DNA of 64,000 bases from Chloroflexota bacterium (GCA_947475545.1 CANJLL010000001.1:866795-930794), one strand, 5' to 3'. Shown: positions 1 to 8,954, numbered from the stretch's first letter. Numbers and translations are program-made. Notes: generated from the sequence alone by a model not told the origin.

Positions 1-13
1 GCGGCGCCAGGCA

Positions 14-55
14 GGTCGTTGATGGCCGGATGCTGGTCGTTCATGGCCGGATGGT
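14..55. repeat. 21-bp tandem duplication
   Basis: Two adjacent copies of a 21-base unit (14-34 and 35-55) differ at only two positions. The right copy contains the stop codon of the minus-strand gene that ends at 41, so the gene terminus has been duplicated downstream. A local slippage duplication is the simplest reading. Confidence 0.8.
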
Positions 56-556
56 AGCGCGACCGACCGCTTCGTCCAGCAGGAGGAGGTGCGGGCCACG
101 CCGACCGCCGGCGATGTGCCGCTCGGGGCCCAGCGGTCCGGGCACCGCCGGCGCCAGCGGGCGCCCCTCGAGCGCGTGTCGGCCCGGGAGCCGTGCCGCG
201 TAGGCCATCACCGTCGCCTCGCCGAAACGAACCAGGCAGCCCGCCAGCCGGCCCTCGGTGTTGGGCTCCATCAGGACCAGCCACAGGCCGCCGACCAGCC
301 GGCCCACCTCGCAATACGCGCCCATCGCCGGGTCATCCGGTGCCGGCCCAAACGGGAGCTCCAGCACCGTGCCCAGGGCCCCGGTCAACTCCCGGACGGC
401 CCGCGCCAGCTCGACCGTTGCCCAGCCCACGCCCACCAGCGCCAGCCGCTCCCGGCCCGCCAGCTCGGCGACGATGCGGCGTCCATCACCCGCCAGCTGG
501 TCGGCCAGCCCGGGCACCTCGGCCGGCCCGTCGCGGCCGGCACCCTGCCGGCTCAC
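41..556 (-). CDS. hypothetical protein coupled to GNAT acetyltransferase
   Basis: A 171-residue protein of unknown function. Its GTG start overlaps the TGA stop of the upstream acetyltransferase gene by four bases (553-556), a typical sign of translational coupling, so the pair is almost certainly co-transcribed. The protein is soluble, without a signal peptide or membrane helix, and rich in Gly, Leu and Arg with short hydrophobic strands. The middle part (about residues 85-115) has the strand-turn-strand look of the end of a GNAT fold, so it may be a degenerate acetyltransferase-like partner, but no acetyl-CoA loop is clear. The C-terminus lies inside a 21-bp duplication. Confidence 0.6.
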   Translation of the reverse strand: MSRQGAGRDGPAEVPGLADQLAGDGRRIVAELAGRERLALVGVGWATVELARAVRELTGALGTVLELPFGPAPDDPAMGAYCEVGRLVGGLWLVLMEPNTEGRLAGCLVRFGEATVMAYAARLPGRHALEGRPLAPAVPGPLGPERHIAGGRRGPHLLLLDEAVGRATIRP

Positions 557-1440
557 CGGCGGAGCAGCAGATCGTCAACCTGGCCGGGGACCTGCGCGTA
601 GCCCAGGGCGGCGTACAGGCGCTGGGCGTCCAGGTTCCGGATGTCGACCTTGAGGTACGTCCACGTGCTGCCGGCCTCGACGGCATCCGCGGTCGCGATG
701 GCCGTCGCCAGGCCCCCCAACCCACGGCGCCGGAACCGCGGCCGCGTGCCGATCGACGAGAGATAGCTGATGCCGTCCATGGAGGATCGCTTGGCGACGG
801 CTGCCGGCTGCCCGCCCACGCGGACCAGGACCACGTGGACCACCGAACCTTCGAGCGAGCCAACCGTCTCCAGCTCGATGGAGGAGCGCCGCTCGTCGTC
901 CACCGCGAATGCCTCCGCGAGGACGCGCGCGATGCTGGGTGCGGCATCGAGGCTGGCGGCGGTCACCCGGTGGAAGCGCTCCACGGTGACCCCGTTCGGG
1001 AGCGGCTGGACCGCCCGCCTGACCGCCGGGCCCGGATCGCCGAGGACCATCAGGTGGTCGCTGCCCATGTTGTCGAAGCCGGCCTGCACCAGGCGATCGA
1101 CGATGTCGTGCGGCTGGTTGCGGCTGGGATACGGCCAGATGTGCGCGAGCCGGCCCAGCGTCGCGAAGATCGTGATCGTGTTGTCCACCGCGCGGGCGAA
1201 GCCAGCCCGATCCTCCGGCCACTCGGGTGCCACCAGCCGGTTCCAGTACGGCTCCGCGTCACGCCGATCCAGAAGCAGGATGGCATCGCCCAGGTCGCGC
1301 AACTCGCGGCCGCCGGTGGCATGGAGCCGCGCCTCGTTCCCCATCAGCAGCCGCAACGTGGCGCGGTCCAGGTCCCGAACGGCCGCCAGGCCCGGGACAG
1401 GGAGCGACTCTTCCTCGGGGGATCTGCCGTCGGTGCGCAC
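553..1440 (-). CDS. GNAT family N-acetyltransferase
   Basis: A 295-residue protein predicted to transfer an acetyl group from acetyl-CoA; the substrate is unknown. The C-terminal third carries the GNAT signature: a beta strand ending in SSIGTRPRFRRRGLGG, which matches the acetyl-CoA pyrophosphate loop (R/Q-x-x-G-x-G/A), followed by a helix and a final NLDAQRLYAALGYAQV block typical of the family. The N-terminal part is a less conserved domain, as in two-domain GNAT proteins. GTG at 1440 is chosen because the gene on the other strand begins nearby. The stop overlaps the start of the next gene. Confidence 0.8.
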   Translation of the reverse strand: MRTDGRSPEEESLPVPGLAAVRDLDRATLRLLMGNEARLHATGGRELRDLGDAILLLDRRDAEPYWNRLVAPEWPEDRAGFARAVDNTITIFATLGRLAHIWPYPSRNQPHDIVDRLVQAGFDNMGSDHLMVLGDPGPAVRRAVQPLPNGVTVERFHRVTAASLDAAPSIARVLAEAFAVDDERRSSIELETVGSLEGSVVHVVLVRVGGQPAAVAKRSSMDGISYLSSIGTRPRFRRRGLGGLATAIATADAVEAGSTWTYLKVDIRNLDAQRLYAALGYAQVPGQVDDLLLRR

Positions 1441-1575
1441 GTGCCTTCGATTGTCGCACCTGCCGGGGGCGCACTCGAATGGCCCCGGCCCGACCAAGAG
1501 ACCCCCGCTCCGCCGGGCCGCGCCCGGATGGCTCGACATGCAACCATTCCGCCCGTGGCCGTGTTGTTGGAGACG

Positions 1576-2169
1576 ATGGACGATGACGAACTGGCCGCAC
1601 GCCTGGCCCATGACCTGGACGGCACCTTCGAGGCGCTGGTGCTGACCCACCAGGACCGGCTCTACTCCGTCGCCGTGCGCCTCCTGGGCGATGCCCGGGA
1701 CGCCGAAGAGGTGGCCCAGGACGCCTTCGTGCGGGCCTACCAGGCCTTGGCCACCTGGGACGCCGCGCGAATCCGGGAAGTCCGCCTCCGGGCATGGCTG
1801 GCCTCCATCGTCGTGAACCTGGCCCGGAACCGGCGTCGGAACGCGGCCGACCTCCGCCCACCGGCGGCGCTCGAACGGCTGCTGGAGCCCGGCCTCCAAC
1901 CCGCCGCAGGCCCGCGCCAGGCCCCCGAGGCCGCCGCCCTCCACGCCGACGCTGCCCGCGAGTGGACGGAGCGCCTGGGCCGCTGCCCTGCCACGCTGCG
2001 CGCCGCCGTGGTCCTCCGCCACGTCGATGGCCTGTCGTACGAGGAGATTGCCGAGGCGCTGGGGCGCCCCGTCGGCACCGTCAAGGCGCAGGTCCACCGG
2101 GGCCTCGCCAACCTGCGCGCCCAGCTCGAGGCCGAGCGAGGCGCCGAACGCCCGGAGCTGACCACATGA
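1576..2169 (+). CDS. ECF-type RNA polymerase sigma factor
   Basis: A 197-residue sigma-70 family factor of the extracytoplasmic-function (group 4) type. Region 2 covers about residues 17-90, with the core-binding and -10 recognition helices around DRLYSVAVRLLGDARDAEEV and the following FVRAYQAL. Region 4 is at about 135-190, with the DGLSYEEIAEALGRPVGTVK helix-turn-helix that reads the -35 element. ATG 1576 (MDDDEL) is the preferred start; ATG 1528 would add 16 residues. The stop overlaps the start of the methyltransferase gene (ATGA, 2166-2169), so the two are translationally coupled. No classical anti-sigma gene is adjacent. The downstream fusion protein sits where a cognate regulator normally lies. 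Confidence 0.9.
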   Translation: MDDDELAARLAHDLDGTFEALVLTHQDRLYSVAVRLLGDARDAEEVAQDAFVRAYQALATWDAARIREVRLRAWLASIVVNLARNRRRNAADLRPPAALERLLEPGLQPAAGPRQAPEAAALHADAAREWTERLGRCPATLRAAVVLRHVDGLSYEEIAEALGRPVGTVKAQVHRGLANLRAQLEAERGAERPELTT

Positions 2170-3020
2170 GCCGCATCCAACGCCCCCTGAGTCGCGCCAG
2201 CCGCACGAACCCGCTTGACCCGCCGGCCGGCGATGCCCCCAGCGCCATCGAGGCCGCGCTCGCCGGCCTCGTCAGCCCGGCCCCCGCGACCCTCGCACCT
2301 GCCGTCCTGGTGGAGGTGGGCCTCGCGGATGCCTGGGCCACGCTCCCCTCGCCGCTCGGCGAGATCCTCGTCGCGTGGAATGGCCGGGGCCTCTCGGCGA
2401 TCTCGCTGCCGGTGGATCCTGCCGCGTTCGAAGAACACTTCGTGGCGGACCATCGCCGGCCGCTCCACCGGTCCGCGGCCGTTCCGCCCTCGCTCCGCCG
2501 GCTGATCGAGCGGCGGCTGGCCGGCGACCGGCGAGCCACCGTCCCGCTTGACCTGCGCGGCGCCACCGACTTCGAGCAGGCCGTCTGGCGCAAGACACTG
2601 GAGATCCCCCACGGCGAGATCCGGCCGTATGGCTGGGTCGCCGCCGAGATCGGCAGGCCGGCGGCGGTCCGCGCGGTGGGGACGGCCCTCGGCCACAACC
2701 CCATCCCGCTGGTGGTCCCGTGCCACCGCGTTGTGCGCAGCGACGGGCTGCTGGGCAACTACTCCATGGGCGGCCCCGAGAACAAGCGCCGGATCCTCCA
2801 GGTGGAAGGCCTCGACCCCGACGCGCTGGAGGCGGCCGCCCGCGCCGGGATTCGCTACGTGGGATCGGACACCACGCACATCGTCTGCCTGCCCACGTGC
2901 CACAACGCCCGGCGCATCACGGCGGCGCACCGGGTCGCCTTCCGCGGGCTCCGCGACGCGACAGCCGCCGGCTATCGGCCGTGCCGCGCGTGCCGACCCG
3001 CAGGCTCGGCGGCGGCATGA
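2166..3020 (+). CDS. O6-alkylguanine-DNA methyltransferase fused to Ada-type zinc domain
   Basis: A 284-residue bifunctional alkylation-repair protein. Residues about 55-220 form an Ogt/MGMT domain with the acceptor-cysteine motif PCHRVV (Cys186) and the N-terminal-side AVGTALGHNPIP segment. Residues about 228-280 match the Ada N-terminal zinc domain: Cys241, Cys245, Cys273 and Cys276 have spacings of 4, 28 and 3, nearly those of E. coli Ada (4, 27, 3), where the first cysteine accepts a methyl group from DNA phosphotriesters. The order is inverted relative to Ada, and the AraC-type DNA-binding helices are missing. The gene overlaps the sigma factor upstream and the transporter downstream by four bases each. 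A role as alkylation sensor for the sigma factor is inference. Confidence 0.9.
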   Translation: MSRIQRPLSRASRTNPLDPPAGDAPSAIEAALAGLVSPAPATLAPAVLVEVGLADAWATLPSPLGEILVAWNGRGLSAISLPVDPAAFEEHFVADHRRPLHRSAAVPPSLRRLIERRLAGDRRATVPLDLRGATDFEQAVWRKTLEIPHGEIRPYGWVAAEIGRPAAVRAVGTALGHNPIPLVVPCHRVVRSDGLLGNYSMGGPENKRRILQVEGLDPDALEAAARAGIRYVGSDTTHIVCLPTCHNARRITAAHRVAFRGLRDATAAGYRPCRACRPAGSAAA

Positions 3021-4024
3021 CGGGCCCAGGCGTGCCCGGGCAAGGCGCCGCGCCCGGGCAAGGAGCCACGCCCAGCGCCGCCTCCGCACCCGCCAGGTCC
3101 GGCCTGGCCCGCATCCCGTGGCAGGCCCTGCTCCTGGCCGCCGGCGGGATCTGGGGCTGCTCGTTCCTGTTCATGAAGCTGGGGCTGCAGTCGTTCACGC
3201 CCATCCAGGTGGGGTTTGGCCGCCTGGCGATCGGGGCGGCCACGCTCCTCGTCCTCTGCCGCGTCACCGGCACCAGGCTGCCGCGCGGCCCAATCTGGCG
3301 CCACCTGGCCGTGACCGGCCTGCTCTTCGGGAGCATCCCGTTCGTCCTGTTCGCGTACGGCGAGACCCGCGTCAGCTCCATCCTGGCCGGGATCATCAAC
3401 GCCGCGACGCCGCTCACCACCCTGGCGATGACGCTCGTCGCCTTCCGCGAAGAGCGACCCACCCGGATCCAGATCGCCGGGCTGCTGGTGGGCTTCTCCG
3501 GGATCCTGGTGGTGCTGGGGGCGTGGAACGGGATCGGCGGTGGCGAGCTCCCGGGCGTGCTCGCGTGCGTCGGCGCGATCGCCTGCTACGGCATCGCGTA
3601 CCCGTACAGCCGGCGGCACGTCGTCCCGGCGGGCCTGGGTCCGCTGGCCATCGCGACCGGGCAGGTCGTGATGAGTGCGGCCCTGCTGGTCCCCGTCGCG
3701 GCGGGCGAGCTCCTGCTGGGCGGCGGCACCATCCGCTTCCCGATCGCCACCGACACGGCCATCGGCATGCTGGCGCTGGGCGCGCTGGGCTCGGGCGTCG
3801 CGTATGCCCTGAACACGCAGGTCATCGCCGAGGCGGGGGCTGCGGTGGCCAGCTCGGTCACGTACGTCACGCCATTCGTCGCCGTGGTGGCAGGCGTGCT
3901 GTTCCTGGCCGAGCCGGTATCGGCGAACGAGCCGGCGGGCGCCCTGGTGGTCCTGCTGGGCGTGGCGATCGCCCAGGGCCGGGTCCGACTGCCCAGGAGA
4001 GCGCCGGCGTCGGCCGCCACCTGA
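3017..4024 (+). CDS. DMT-superfamily (EamA) transporter
   Basis: A 335-residue integral membrane protein with about ten predicted transmembrane helices arranged as two EamA repeats (helices from about residue 34 to 165 and 180 to 320). The first repeat starts with the typical GGIWGCSFLFMKLG segment. EamA proteins export or import small metabolites such as amino acids and their derivatives; the substrate cannot be read from sequence. The ATG overlaps the stop of the alkyltransferase gene (ATGA), so it is the third member of the sigma-factor operon. The N-terminus has about 30 low-complexity Gly/Ala/Pro residues before the first helix. Confidence 0.88.
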   Translation: MTGPGVPGQGAAPGQGATPSAASAPARSGLARIPWQALLLAAGGIWGCSFLFMKLGLQSFTPIQVGFGRLAIGAATLLVLCRVTGTRLPRGPIWRHLAVTGLLFGSIPFVLFAYGETRVSSILAGIINAATPLTTLAMTLVAFREERPTRIQIAGLLVGFSGILVVLGAWNGIGGGELPGVLACVGAIACYGIAYPYSRRHVVPAGLGPLAIATGQVVMSAALLVPVAAGELLLGGGTIRFPIATDTAIGMLALGALGSGVAYALNTQVIAEAGAAVASSVTYVTPFVAVVAGVLFLAEPVSANEPAGALVVLLGVAIAQGRVRLPRRAPASAAT

Positions 4025-4082
4025 TCCCGGCACCCCGGGCGAAGCCGGGTTCGGCCGCCCGTTCCGCCCGCCTGGATGGAGC

Positions 4083-5285
4083 CTACCCCCGCTCGAACCC
4101 CTGGGCCGGCCACGGCTCGCAGCGGATGGGCTTGTCCTGGCGATAGCCCAGCGCGTAGTCGCCCTGGATCAGCGTATGGAGCTGGCTGGTCCCCTCGTAG
4201 ATCACCGCCGCCTTGCTGTTGCGCAGGTAGCGCTCCACCGGGAACTCGTTGGAATAGCCGTTGGCGCCGTGGACCTGGATGGCGTCGAGCGCCGCCTGCA
4301 CGGAGTGCTCCGTGGCGTGCCACTTGGCCAGCGACGTCTCGCGGGTGTTGCGCAGCCCGCGGTTCTTGAGGGCTCCCGCCTGCCAGACCAGGAGCCGGCC
4401 GATCTCGGTGCCCTTGGCCATGTTGGCGATCATCTGCTTGACCAGCTGGTGCTGGCCGATCTGCTGGCCGAACGTCTCGCGCTCGTGCGCGTACTTGAGC
4501 GAGGCGTCCAGGCACGCCTGCGCCAGCCCCACCGCGCCAGCCGCTACGGTGAACCGTCCCTGGTCGATCGCGCTCATCGCGATGACGAAGCCCTCGCCCT
4601 CCTCGCCCAGCCGGTCCTCCACCGGCACACGCACGTTGTCGAGCGTGATCAGGCCCGTGTTGCCGGCCCGAATGCCCAGCTTCCCGTGGATGGTCCCGGT
4701 GGTCAGGCCGGGCATGCCGCGCTTCAGCAGGAACGCCGTGACGCCCTTGTGCTTCTTGGCCCGGTCCACGGTGGCGAAGAGCAGGAAGTGGTCGGCGATG
4801 TCGGCGAGGCTGATCCACTGCTTGGCGCCGTTGAGGACGTAGTGGTCCCCGTCGCGCCGCGCCGTGGTCTGGATGGCACCGGCGTCCGTGCCCACGCCGG
4901 GCTCCGTGAGTGCGAATGTCGCCAGCTTCTCGCCGCGTGCCTGGGGCACCAGCCAGCGCTGCCGCTGCTCCTCGGTGCCCCATTGGAGGACGGTCAGCGA
5001 GTTGAGCCCCACGTGGACGCTCTGGACCACCCGGAACGCCGTATCGCCACGCTCCAGCTCCTCGCACAGGAGCGAAAAGCTGATGTAGTCCAGGCCGCTC
5101 CCGCCGTACGCCTCCGGGATGGGCCCGCCCAGGAAGCCCATCTCCCCCATCCTGGCGAAGACCTCCGGGTGCGCGCCGCCCTGCTCGTCCCATTCGCGGA
5201 TGTTGGGGAGGATCTCGGCCTCCACGAACGAACGAGCGCTCTGGCGCACCAGCCGGTTCTCGTCGGTCAGGCTGAAGTCGATCAC
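4083..5285 (-). CDS. acyl-CoA dehydrogenase
   Basis: A 400-residue FAD enzyme of the acyl-CoA dehydrogenase family, which oxidises acyl-CoA thioesters at the alpha-beta position and passes electrons to ETF. The N-terminal helical domain, the middle beta domain with FALTEPGVGTDAG and WISLADIADHFLLFAT, and the C-terminal helical domain are all present. The catalytic base is Glu364 in IYEGTSQ, the position used by short-chain and glutaryl-CoA-type members. Length is normal for the family. GTG 5285 gives the expected start (VIDFSLTDENRLV). It converges with the DMT transporter and diverges from the class III aminotransferase. Confidence 0.92.
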   Translation of the reverse strand: MIDFSLTDENRLVRQSARSFVEAEILPNIREWDEQGGAHPEVFARMGEMGFLGGPIPEAYGGSGLDYISFSLLCEELERGDTAFRVVQSVHVGLNSLTVLQWGTEEQRQRWLVPQARGEKLATFALTEPGVGTDAGAIQTTARRDGDHYVLNGAKQWISLADIADHFLLFATVDRAKKHKGVTAFLLKRGMPGLTTGTIHGKLGIRAGNTGLITLDNVRVPVEDRLGEEGEGFVIAMSAIDQGRFTVAAGAVGLAQACLDASLKYAHERETFGQQIGQHQLVKQMIANMAKGTEIGRLLVWQAGALKNRGLRNTRETSLAKWHATEHSVQAALDAIQVHGANGYSNEFPVERYLRNSKAAVIYEGTSQLHTLIQGDYALGYRQDKPIRCEPWPAQGFERG

Positions 5286-5411
5286 GTGGGGCTGCCTCGC
5301 TGGCTGTGTCGGTGACGTCGAAGGCGGCGCTGGGCTGGGCGGTCCACGACCCGGGTCGCCGGGGCCGGGGCCCCCTCCGGGCCGCGTGTGCGAGGACCGT
5401 ATACTCCGCTG

Positions 5412-6704
5412 ATGGACGCTGCAACCCCGATCGATCTCGCCGCCCTCGCCCACCATGTGAGCCCCGTCCTGGGGCGGTACTTCGACCGCAGTTGGAGCCA
5501 CGGCGTGGGCCACCGCCTGGTGGATACGGCCGGCAAGTCCTACCTGGACTTCGCGAACGGCATCGCGGTGACCGCCCTGGGCCACAGCCACCCGGCCGTC
5601 AGCGCGGCAATCCACGCGCAGGTCGACAAGCTGATTGGCCCAACGGGCGCCATGGGCTTCGCCGAGCCCGTGGTCCGCCTCGCGACGCTCCTGGCGGATG
5701 CGCTACCGGACCCCATCGACACCCTCATGTTCCTCAACTCGGGCTCCGAGGTGATCGACGGCTCGCTCAAGCTGGTCCGCCGGGTGACCGGGCGGCCGGG
5801 GATCATCGCGTTCCGCGGGGCCTTCCACGGCCGGACCCTGGGCGCCACGTCAATCACCACCTCCAACATCAACTACCGGACCGGCTACGAGCCCCTCCTG
5901 CCCTCGGTCTACATCGCGCCGTTCCCGGCCGTCTATCGCGACTTCGGCGGCGACGAGGCCCTGGCCACGGAGACGTGCCTGGCCGCGCTGGACAGCCTGT
6001 TCGCGACCAGCATCGCGCCGACGTCCGTGGCGGGCATCATCATCGAGCCGGTCCAGGGCGAGGGTGGCTACCAGCAGGCGCCCGCCGCGTTCCTGCAGGG
6101 CCTCCGCGAGCGATGCGACCGGTACGGGATCCTGCTGATCGCCGACGAAGTGCAGTCGGGCTACGGGCGAACCGGGAAGATGTGGGCCTTCGAGCATGCC
6201 GGGGTCATCCCGGACGTGGTCTGCATCGCCAAGGCGATCGCCAATGGCCTGCCCCTGTCGGCCATCGCCACGCGGCGCGAGCTGCAGGACCGCTGGGGCA
6301 AGAGCGCCCACGGCTCTACGTATGGCGGCAACCCGGTCTCCTGCGCGGCGGGCGTCGCCGTGATGCAGACGATCCAGGGCCAGCGGCTTGTCGAGAACGC
6401 GGCCCTGCGCGGCGCCGAGCTGCGGGCCGGCCTGGACCGGATTGCGGCCGAGGACGAGCGGATCGGGGACGTGCGCGGGCCAGGCCTGATGATCGGCGTG
6501 GAGTTCGTGACGGACCGCGCCACGCGGGAGCCGGACGGCGGGATCACTGACCGGCTCATGGAGCGCGCCGCGGAGCTTGGGCTGCTGATCCTGAGCTGCG
6601 GGCCTGCCCACCAGGTGATCCGCTGGATCCCGCCGCTCGACGTGAGCTCCGCGGAGATCAGCGAGGGGCTGGAGATCTTCGGCGAGGCGCTCCGCACCGT
6701 CTAG
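5412..6704 (+). CDS. class III PLP-dependent aminotransferase
   Basis: A 430-residue fold-type I aminotransferase resembling 4-aminobutyrate and acetylornithine aminotransferases. Visible landmarks are the N-terminal GHSHPAV, the phosphate-binding NSGSEV segment, the IIIEPVQGEGGY block, DEVQSGYGRTG with the Asp that contacts the pyridine nitrogen, and Lys274 in CIAKAIANGLP, which forms the Schiff base. The exact amino donor is uncertain; GabT-like activity is the best guess. ATG 5412 is preferred to an in-frame GTG at 5388. The gene diverges from the acyl-CoA dehydrogenase. Confidence 0.9.
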   Translation: MDAATPIDLAALAHHVSPVLGRYFDRSWSHGVGHRLVDTAGKSYLDFANGIAVTALGHSHPAVSAAIHAQVDKLIGPTGAMGFAEPVVRLATLLADALPDPIDTLMFLNSGSEVIDGSLKLVRRVTGRPGIIAFRGAFHGRTLGATSITTSNINYRTGYEPLLPSVYIAPFPAVYRDFGGDEALATETCLAALDSLFATSIAPTSVAGIIIEPVQGEGGYQQAPAAFLQGLRERCDRYGILLIADEVQSGYGRTGKMWAFEHAGVIPDVVCIAKAIANGLPLSAIATRRELQDRWGKSAHGSTYGGNPVSCAAGVAVMQTIQGQRLVENAALRGAELRAGLDRIAAEDERIGDVRGPGLMIGVEFVTDRATREPDGGITDRLMERAAELGLLILSCGPAHQVIRWIPPLDVSSAEISEGLEIFGEALRTV

Positions 6705-6736
6705 CCGTCTGGTCGGCTACAGACAAGACGGCCGCC

Positions 6737-6795
6737 GGCGCGACATCCCGCGGACGCCAAGGCGACGGCCGCGGACGCGACATCCCGCGGACGCG
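6737..6795. repeat. short direct repeats downstream of aminotransferase
   Basis: An 18-base block, gcgacatcccgcggacgc, occurs twice (about 6740-6757 and 6776-6793) with a related GC-rich sequence between the copies. It lies in the gap between the convergent aminotransferase and HTH genes. Confidence 0.6.
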
Positions 6796-6861
6796 ACGGC
6801 ACCACGAGCCCCAGGCCCGTGGTGCCAGATCGCGGTGGCGCTCCGGCGCCGAGGCGGTCGG

Positions 6862-7047
6862 TCAGCGGTTCGTCGAGAGGAACTTCATCACGTCGTCGAG
6901 GCGAAACCGTCGGTCGCCGCGCTTGCAGACGCGATAGAAGGGGATCTCTCCGCGATCGCCGAGCCGCTTGACGGTGTTGACATGCAGGTGAAGCATGTCG
7001 GCCACCTCGGTCGCCGTGAGCATCGGTCCGATTTCGTTGATCGCCAT
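6862..7047 (-). CDS. excisionase-type helix-turn-helix protein
   Basis: A 61-residue DNA-binding protein made almost entirely of a MerR/excisionase-family winged helix-turn-helix: LTATEVADMLHLHVNTVKRL, then the GEIPFYRV wing, and DDVMKFL at the end. Proteins of this family bind DNA as recombination directionality factors or small regulators; no integrase is nearby, so a regulatory role is more likely. ATG 7047 is preferred because GGAAAGGG lies a proper distance upstream; an in-frame ATG at 7062 is the alternative. It stands alone, convergent with the aminotransferase. Confidence 0.82.
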   Translation of the reverse strand: MAINEIGPMLTATEVADMLHLHVNTVKRLGDRGEIPFYRVCKRGDRRFRLDDVMKFLSTNR

Positions 7048-7255
7048 CGACGCCCTTTCCATGGACAGTGCAGCCCACACTCGGTGAGTCCGGACCCCCG
7101 GTGATCCCAAGGGTGACGTGCTGCTGGTTGCAGGGTGGAGTGTCGCCTTTGAGGGAAGCCCCCAACAAGCCGTACTTTGGTCAGCAGCGGTGCCCAGTAC
7201 CACCCCCGGACTATGCGTTGATGCACCGGCTGGGGCCCGTGTGGTGGGGTCTTGG

Positions 7256-8296
7256 CTACTCCGCACCCACCTGCGCGCCACGACCCTGGGCGGTAGCCGG
7301 GGCCGAAGGTTCCGGTGCGGACGGCAGGTCGACGACGGGTTCCCCTGGCCGTCCGGAACCTGCGCGGGCCGCCCATCCCGCGGCGTCCGCGAACCACGCG
7401 TCCACGTGCCAGGCCAGGAGCGGGACGACCGCCGCCCAGTAGGCCACCGTGGCCCACCAGCCGGTGAAGAGGGTGGCCGCAAAGATCACCGTCCCCCACA
7501 GCGCCATGCGCCGCGCGGTCGTGACCAGCAGCAGGCTGACGATGCTGGCCGCGGCGCCGCTGGCCAGTTGGACCACCAGCAGCGCACCGCGGCGGCCGTG
7601 CGGCACCTTGAGCACCTCCCCCAGCGAGTACCAGGCGGCGCCATGGACGTCGGTCGCCATGCGCAGGCTGGTCACGATGTTGCCGGCGCCCCAGAGCAGC
7701 ACCGCGGGCCCCCAGGCGGCCACGCTGGCGAGGGCGAACGGGATCAGCACCCCGGGGCCGGCGAAGGCCACCAGGGGCGGCAGGAACGCCAGTGCGTACG
7801 GCTTGAAGGCCACGACGCCGGCGAGCGCGGCTGCTCCCCACCACGGCCGGCGCTCCGCGAGCAGCATCGCGCCCAGGACGAAGAGGCCCGCGCTGGTGTC
7901 GTTGGATCCGTCGTTGGCCAGGATCCCCAGCGGGATCCAGAGGGCCAGGCCCGCCAGCCCCAGCAGGCGGTTGGCCAGCGCCATGATGAAGAGCAGGAGC
8001 ACCGACACGATCAGCTCGATGTTGCCCGGCGTAGCGGCGTACCAGAGGAGTGCAAGCGGGCCGTACGCGAACGGGGCGCCCGGCGGCTGCGATGCCGCGT
8101 AGCCGTGGCCGTACGGGTTCTCGCCCATCCCCACCCAGCTGAGCGCGGCATGTGTCACGGCCAGGACATCGGAGCCGTGCTCGTCCGCGTGGCTGACCCG
8201 CAGCCAGACCCCCAGGAGCAACAGCGCCCCAATGGCCAGCCGCCGGCCGAGCGACGACTCGGACAGGATGGGCGGGAGGGGGAAAACGCGCGGCAC
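7256..8296 (-). CDS. GT87/DUF2029-like polytopic membrane protein
   Basis: A 346-residue membrane protein with roughly eight to nine hydrophobic helices. The first helix is followed by a loop holding acidic and aromatic residues (WLRVSHADEHGSDV, and GMGENPYGHGYA further on), similar in layout to GT-C fold polyprenol-phosphate mannosyltransferases of the GT87/DUF2029 type. A donor-sugar function is therefore plausible but not proven. The C-terminal 40 residues are a Pro/Ala/Gly-rich cytoplasmic tail. GTG 8296 is the assumed start. It follows the phosphoribosyltransferase on the same strand after 86 bases. Confidence 0.7.
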   Translation of the reverse strand: MPRVFPLPPILSESSLGRRLAIGALLLLGVWLRVSHADEHGSDVLAVTHAALSWVGMGENPYGHGYAASQPPGAPFAYGPLALLWYAATPGNIELIVSVLLLFIMALANRLLGLAGLALWIPLGILANDGSNDTSAGLFVLGAMLLAERRPWWGAAALAGVVAFKPYALAFLPPLVAFAGPGVLIPFALASVAAWGPAVLLWGAGNIVTSLRMATDVHGAAWYSLGEVLKVPHGRRGALLVVQLASGAAASIVSLLLVTTARRMALWGTVIFAATLFTGWWATVAYWAAVVPLLAWHVDAWFADAAGWAARAGSGRPGEPVVDLPSAPEPSAPATAQGRGAQVGAE

Positions 8297-8382
8297 GGCA
8301 GGAACGGTAGCAGGCGGCGGCTGCAGGGTGGGCCCGCGGGCGGGCGGGGCACCACGGCCGATGGGCTGGTCGCCGCCGACGA

Positions 8383-8856
8383 TCAGCCGCCCGCCTTGTA
8401 CGGGTACGCGATCCAGCCGTCGGCGAGATCGGCGAACTGATCCGGCGCCAGGCCCACCCGGGATCGTCCGGGCTTGTAGTGGATCACCGCCGTGGTGGGG
8501 ATGCCACCGGCCGCGCGGACCCGGTCGACCACGGCCACCATCGTCTCGCCCGTCTCCCAGACCTCGTCGACCACGAGGACCCGCCGGCCACGGAGCAGCT
8601 CCGGGTCCGGGAACTGGCCGAGCTGCGGGGCATCGAACGTGCTGCCATCGGCGCGGTAGAAGACGACGCCCGCGACCAGGATCTCGCGCAGGTCCAGCCG
8701 ATACGCCAGCATCCCGGCGGGGACCAGGCCGCCACGGGTGATCGCGAGCACAAGATCGAAGTCCCGGCCGACCGAGCGGGCCAGCCGGGCGACGAGCGCA
8801 TCCAGCTCCTCCCACGGGACGATGCGGAGCTCGGGCTCGGGGGCGGCGGCAGTCAC
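8383..8856 (-). CDS. phosphoribosyltransferase (xanthine/hypoxanthine type)
   Basis: A 157-residue type I phosphoribosyltransferase that should transfer 5-phosphoribose from PRPP to a purine base. The PRPP-binding loop is VLVVDEVWETGETM (hydrophobic-DE-x5-TGxT), preceded by LVLAITRGGLVPAGMLA, which holds the pyrophosphate-binding cis-peptide loop. The short length and the hood sequence resemble xanthine-guanine phosphoribosyltransferases, used in purine salvage. GTG 8856 is chosen; no ATG lies in frame nearby. The gene lies just upstream of the GT87-like gene on the same strand. Confidence 0.85.
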   Translation of the reverse strand: MTAAAPEPELRIVPWEELDALVARLARSVGRDFDLVLAITRGGLVPAGMLAYRLDLREILVAGVVFYRADGSTFDAPQLGQFPDPELLRGRRVLVVDEVWETGETMVAVVDRVRAAGGIPTTAVIHYKPGRSRVGLAPDQFADLADGWIAYPYKAGG

Positions 8857-8954
8857 GCGGGCATGGTATCGACCGCCCACAGATCTGGGACGACTCGACG
8901 GGACCGTCACGGGTGCCGCACCCGATCACGCTGAGGAACCCGTCGTGCGTGAAG

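Noticed and set aside
193..1527. Long N-terminal extension of the sigma-factor frame
   Set aside because: This part is antisense to the GNAT genes and proline/arginine-rich; sigma homology begins after the start at 1576.
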